A DNA stretch of 32,400 nt from Thermodesulfobacteriota bacterium (GTDB taxonomy: Bacteria; Desulfobacterota; QYQD01), in assembly GCA_031082315.1 (NCBI GenBank), contig JAVHLC010000015.1, forward strand, positions 4,808 to 37,207. Reading direction: 5' to 3'. Below the pieces are notes generated by a model. That model did not search any database. It was not told the origin of the DNA and was given only the letters and a program-made list of their open reading frames with translations. Made by a program: the position numbers and the translations under genes. Shown piece by piece: positions 31,526 through 32,400 of this stretch. Within the stretch, counting starts at the first letter, position 1, and each line of letters opens with the position of its first letter.

Positions 31526-31738
31526 ATGGAGCTTCGCGATAACGAGATATATACAATAGAAGAAGCCGCGCAGATACTGAAAGTGAGCCAGACCACCATA
31601 AGGAGAAAGATCCGGTCAGGTGAGCTTCGGTCGAACAGGCTCGGGAGGCTCCATAGAATTCGGGGAGAAGAGCTTTTCAAGCTCTTCCTCGATACCGGTG
31701 AAGAAGGCGGGCGCAAAAGCGCCACGGCAGGCAAGTAA
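31526..31738 (+). CDS. Excisionase-family small HTH regulator
   Basis: A 70-aa protein. YTIEEAAQILKVSQTTIRRK, then IRSGELRSNRLGRLHRIRGEELFKLF, is a textbook helix-turn-helix of the excisionase/MerR-like (HTH_17) type. ATG 31526 is preceded by GGGGAGG. The operator over its promoter and its place just before rep suggest it represses itself and rep, setting copy number; no integrase is present, so an excisionase role is unlikely here. Confidence 0.8.
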   Translation: MELRDNEIYTIEEAAQILKVSQTTIRRKIRSGELRSNRLGRLHRIRGEELFKLFLDTGEEGGRKSATAGK

Positions 31739-31821
31739 AAGAAAAAAGCCACACTCAAAATGTGGCGGCGTTATGACTATGCCCGGGGGCATACAAAAAC
31801 TTGTAAAGATATTATACCATG

Positions 31822-31858
31822 CCCTCCAGGGATAAGTCAAAACGGCGCCTTTGGAGGG
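31822..31858 (+). promoter_or_regulatory. Hairpin that can hide the rep ribosome-binding site
   Basis: CCCTCCA (31822-31828) is complementary to TGGAGGG (31852-31858), which contains the rep Shine-Dalgarno GGAGGG. If the pair forms in mRNA the site is blocked, giving a possible translational switch on rep. The 130-bp gap also holds the hairpin GCCACA/TGTGGC and the palindrome ATGCCC-GG-GGGCAT. Confidence 0.5.
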
Positions 31859-31868
31859 TTATTTCTTT

Positions 31869-32400
31869 ATGGCCGAAAAAAACGGCAAAGGAAGGCACAT
31901 CGACTATATCTTCGGTCGCTACCCGCTCTGGGTAAGATATAGCAAACTGCCGGGGAAGCTCGGGCCCGGGCCCTGGTGCGTATTTCAGAGGCTCCTGGAG
32001 CTCATGGAGCGCTTCGGAAGCAGCCAGTTCCACTACTCAATAGAGCGCCTCATTGAAACGTCAGGAGTAAGCTCACGCCTCGGCATAAGAAAAATACTCA
32101 GAAAGCTTGAGCTGGAAGGGCTCATAAAATACGAAAGCCAGCAGGGAAGGGGCAAAGAAAGCAAGTTTGAGGTGATCCTTCCCATTAACGCGCCGCTTTC
32201 AGAAGAAGATGTGTACCACATCCATCCGAGGCTCAGATCAAAAAGCTATCAGAGAAAAATTGAGAGCGGAGATCTGCAGGAAAAGGATCACAATGTTGCC
32301 CTTTTAGAGGAGGAAAAGGATCACGGCGTTACCCTTTTAAAAGAAGAAAAGGATCACAATGTTGCCCTTTTAGAGGAGGAAAAGGATCACGGCGTTACCC
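31869..32400 (+). CDS. Rep-like replication initiator, N-terminal part (continues at position 1)
   Basis: This is the first part of a frame that leaves the right end of the window and continues in the same frame at position 1, ending at 842. The joined protein is about 418 aa. The N-terminal 110 residues look like a winged-helix DNA-binding domain of the kind found in plasmid and phage initiators, with recognition-helix-like text SSRLGIRKILRKLELEGLI. An acidic 11-residue repeat (KDHNVALLEEE alternating with KDHGVTLLKEE) follows and crosses the junction. The start at 31869 has GGAGGG at 31853-31858. That site can pair with CCCTCCA at 31822-31828, so translation may be controlled by a hairpin. 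It probably binds the origin and loads the replisome; this is inference from domain style and position. Moderately sure. Confidence 0.6.
   Translation, partial: MAEKNGKGRHIDYIFGRYPLWVRYSKLPGKLGPGPWCVFQRLLELMERFGSSQFHYSIERLIETSGVSSRLGIRKILRKLELEGLIKYESQQGRGKESKFEVILPINAPLSEEDVYHIHPRLRSKSYQRKIESGDLQEKDHNVALLEEEKDHGVTLLKEEKDHNVALLEEEKDHGVT
32284..32400 (+). repeat. 117-bp terminal direct repeat (circular overlap)
   Basis: These 117 bases equal positions 1-117 exactly and keep the rep reading frame across the join. This is the signature of a circular molecule whose linear representation overlaps itself. A less likely reading is a linear contig broken twice in the same repeat. Confidence 0.85.

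Noticed and set aside
31526-31738. Excisionase of an integrated element
   Set aside because: No integrase or attachment site is present and the gene lies before rep on a circular molecule; a rep regulator is more likely.

Overview
The window appears to be a complete circular replicon of about 32,283 bp, most simply a plasmid, opened inside a tandem repeat. The last 117 bases (32284-32400) are identical to the first 117, and one reading frame for a replication-initiator-like protein runs out of the right end (start 31869) and continues in frame at the left end to 842. The organism is a bacterium: most starts have a Shine-Dalgarno sequence, some promoters look like sigma-70, and type 3 BREX genes are present. 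I cannot name a phylum. Backbone genes are clearly GC-richer than the 3.7-23 kb defence region, which suggests the defence cargo has a different origin. No tRNA or rRNA genes were seen.

Layout. (1) Replication and maintenance, 31.5 kb through the junction to 3.7 kb: an excisionase-like regulator, the Rep-like protein, an AT-hook/ribbon-helix-helix protein, a small unknown protein, two clusters of short repeats that may be the origin or a partition site, an HU-type protein, and a stand-alone Spo11/topoisomerase VI A-like protein. (2) Defence block, 3.8-23 kb: an incomplete Qat module (qatC and qatD without qatA and qatB), converging on a complete type 3 BREX operon (brxF, brxC, an extra AlbA_2/ATPase gene, pglXI, brxHII, pglZ, brxA). 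Upstream lies a two-gene unit: a 65-aa protein coupled to a Rad50-like ATPase that has a zinc-hook motif, a HEPN-like motif and a C-terminal zinc ribbon. (3) An accessory, repeat-rich zone, 23-28 kb: a 429-aa protein with a helix-hairpin-helix-like motif, a 37-aa membrane micro-ORF overlapping a 227-aa protein, two long direct-repeat modules, and gene-free DNA with many inverted repeats that could fold as RNA or single-stranded DNA. (4) Toxin-antitoxin-like pairs, 28-30.5 kb: an XRE regulator with a nucleotidyltransferase-like protein, and a HEPN-like protein with a GSx10DxD nucleotidyltransferase. (5) A HTH/coiled-coil protein and a 21-aa micro-ORF at 30.5-31.3 kb.

How it works together (inference): the backbone replicates and maintains the plasmid, and the two TA-like pairs favour its retention. 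BREX-3 would mark host DNA and block phage, with the zinc-hook ATPase as a possible second, RNA-cutting line of defence. The best candidates for undescribed biology are the zinc-hook/HEPN ATPase with its small partner, the 429-aa/37-aa/227-aa cassette inside repeats, and the multi-branched fold at 27381-27666.
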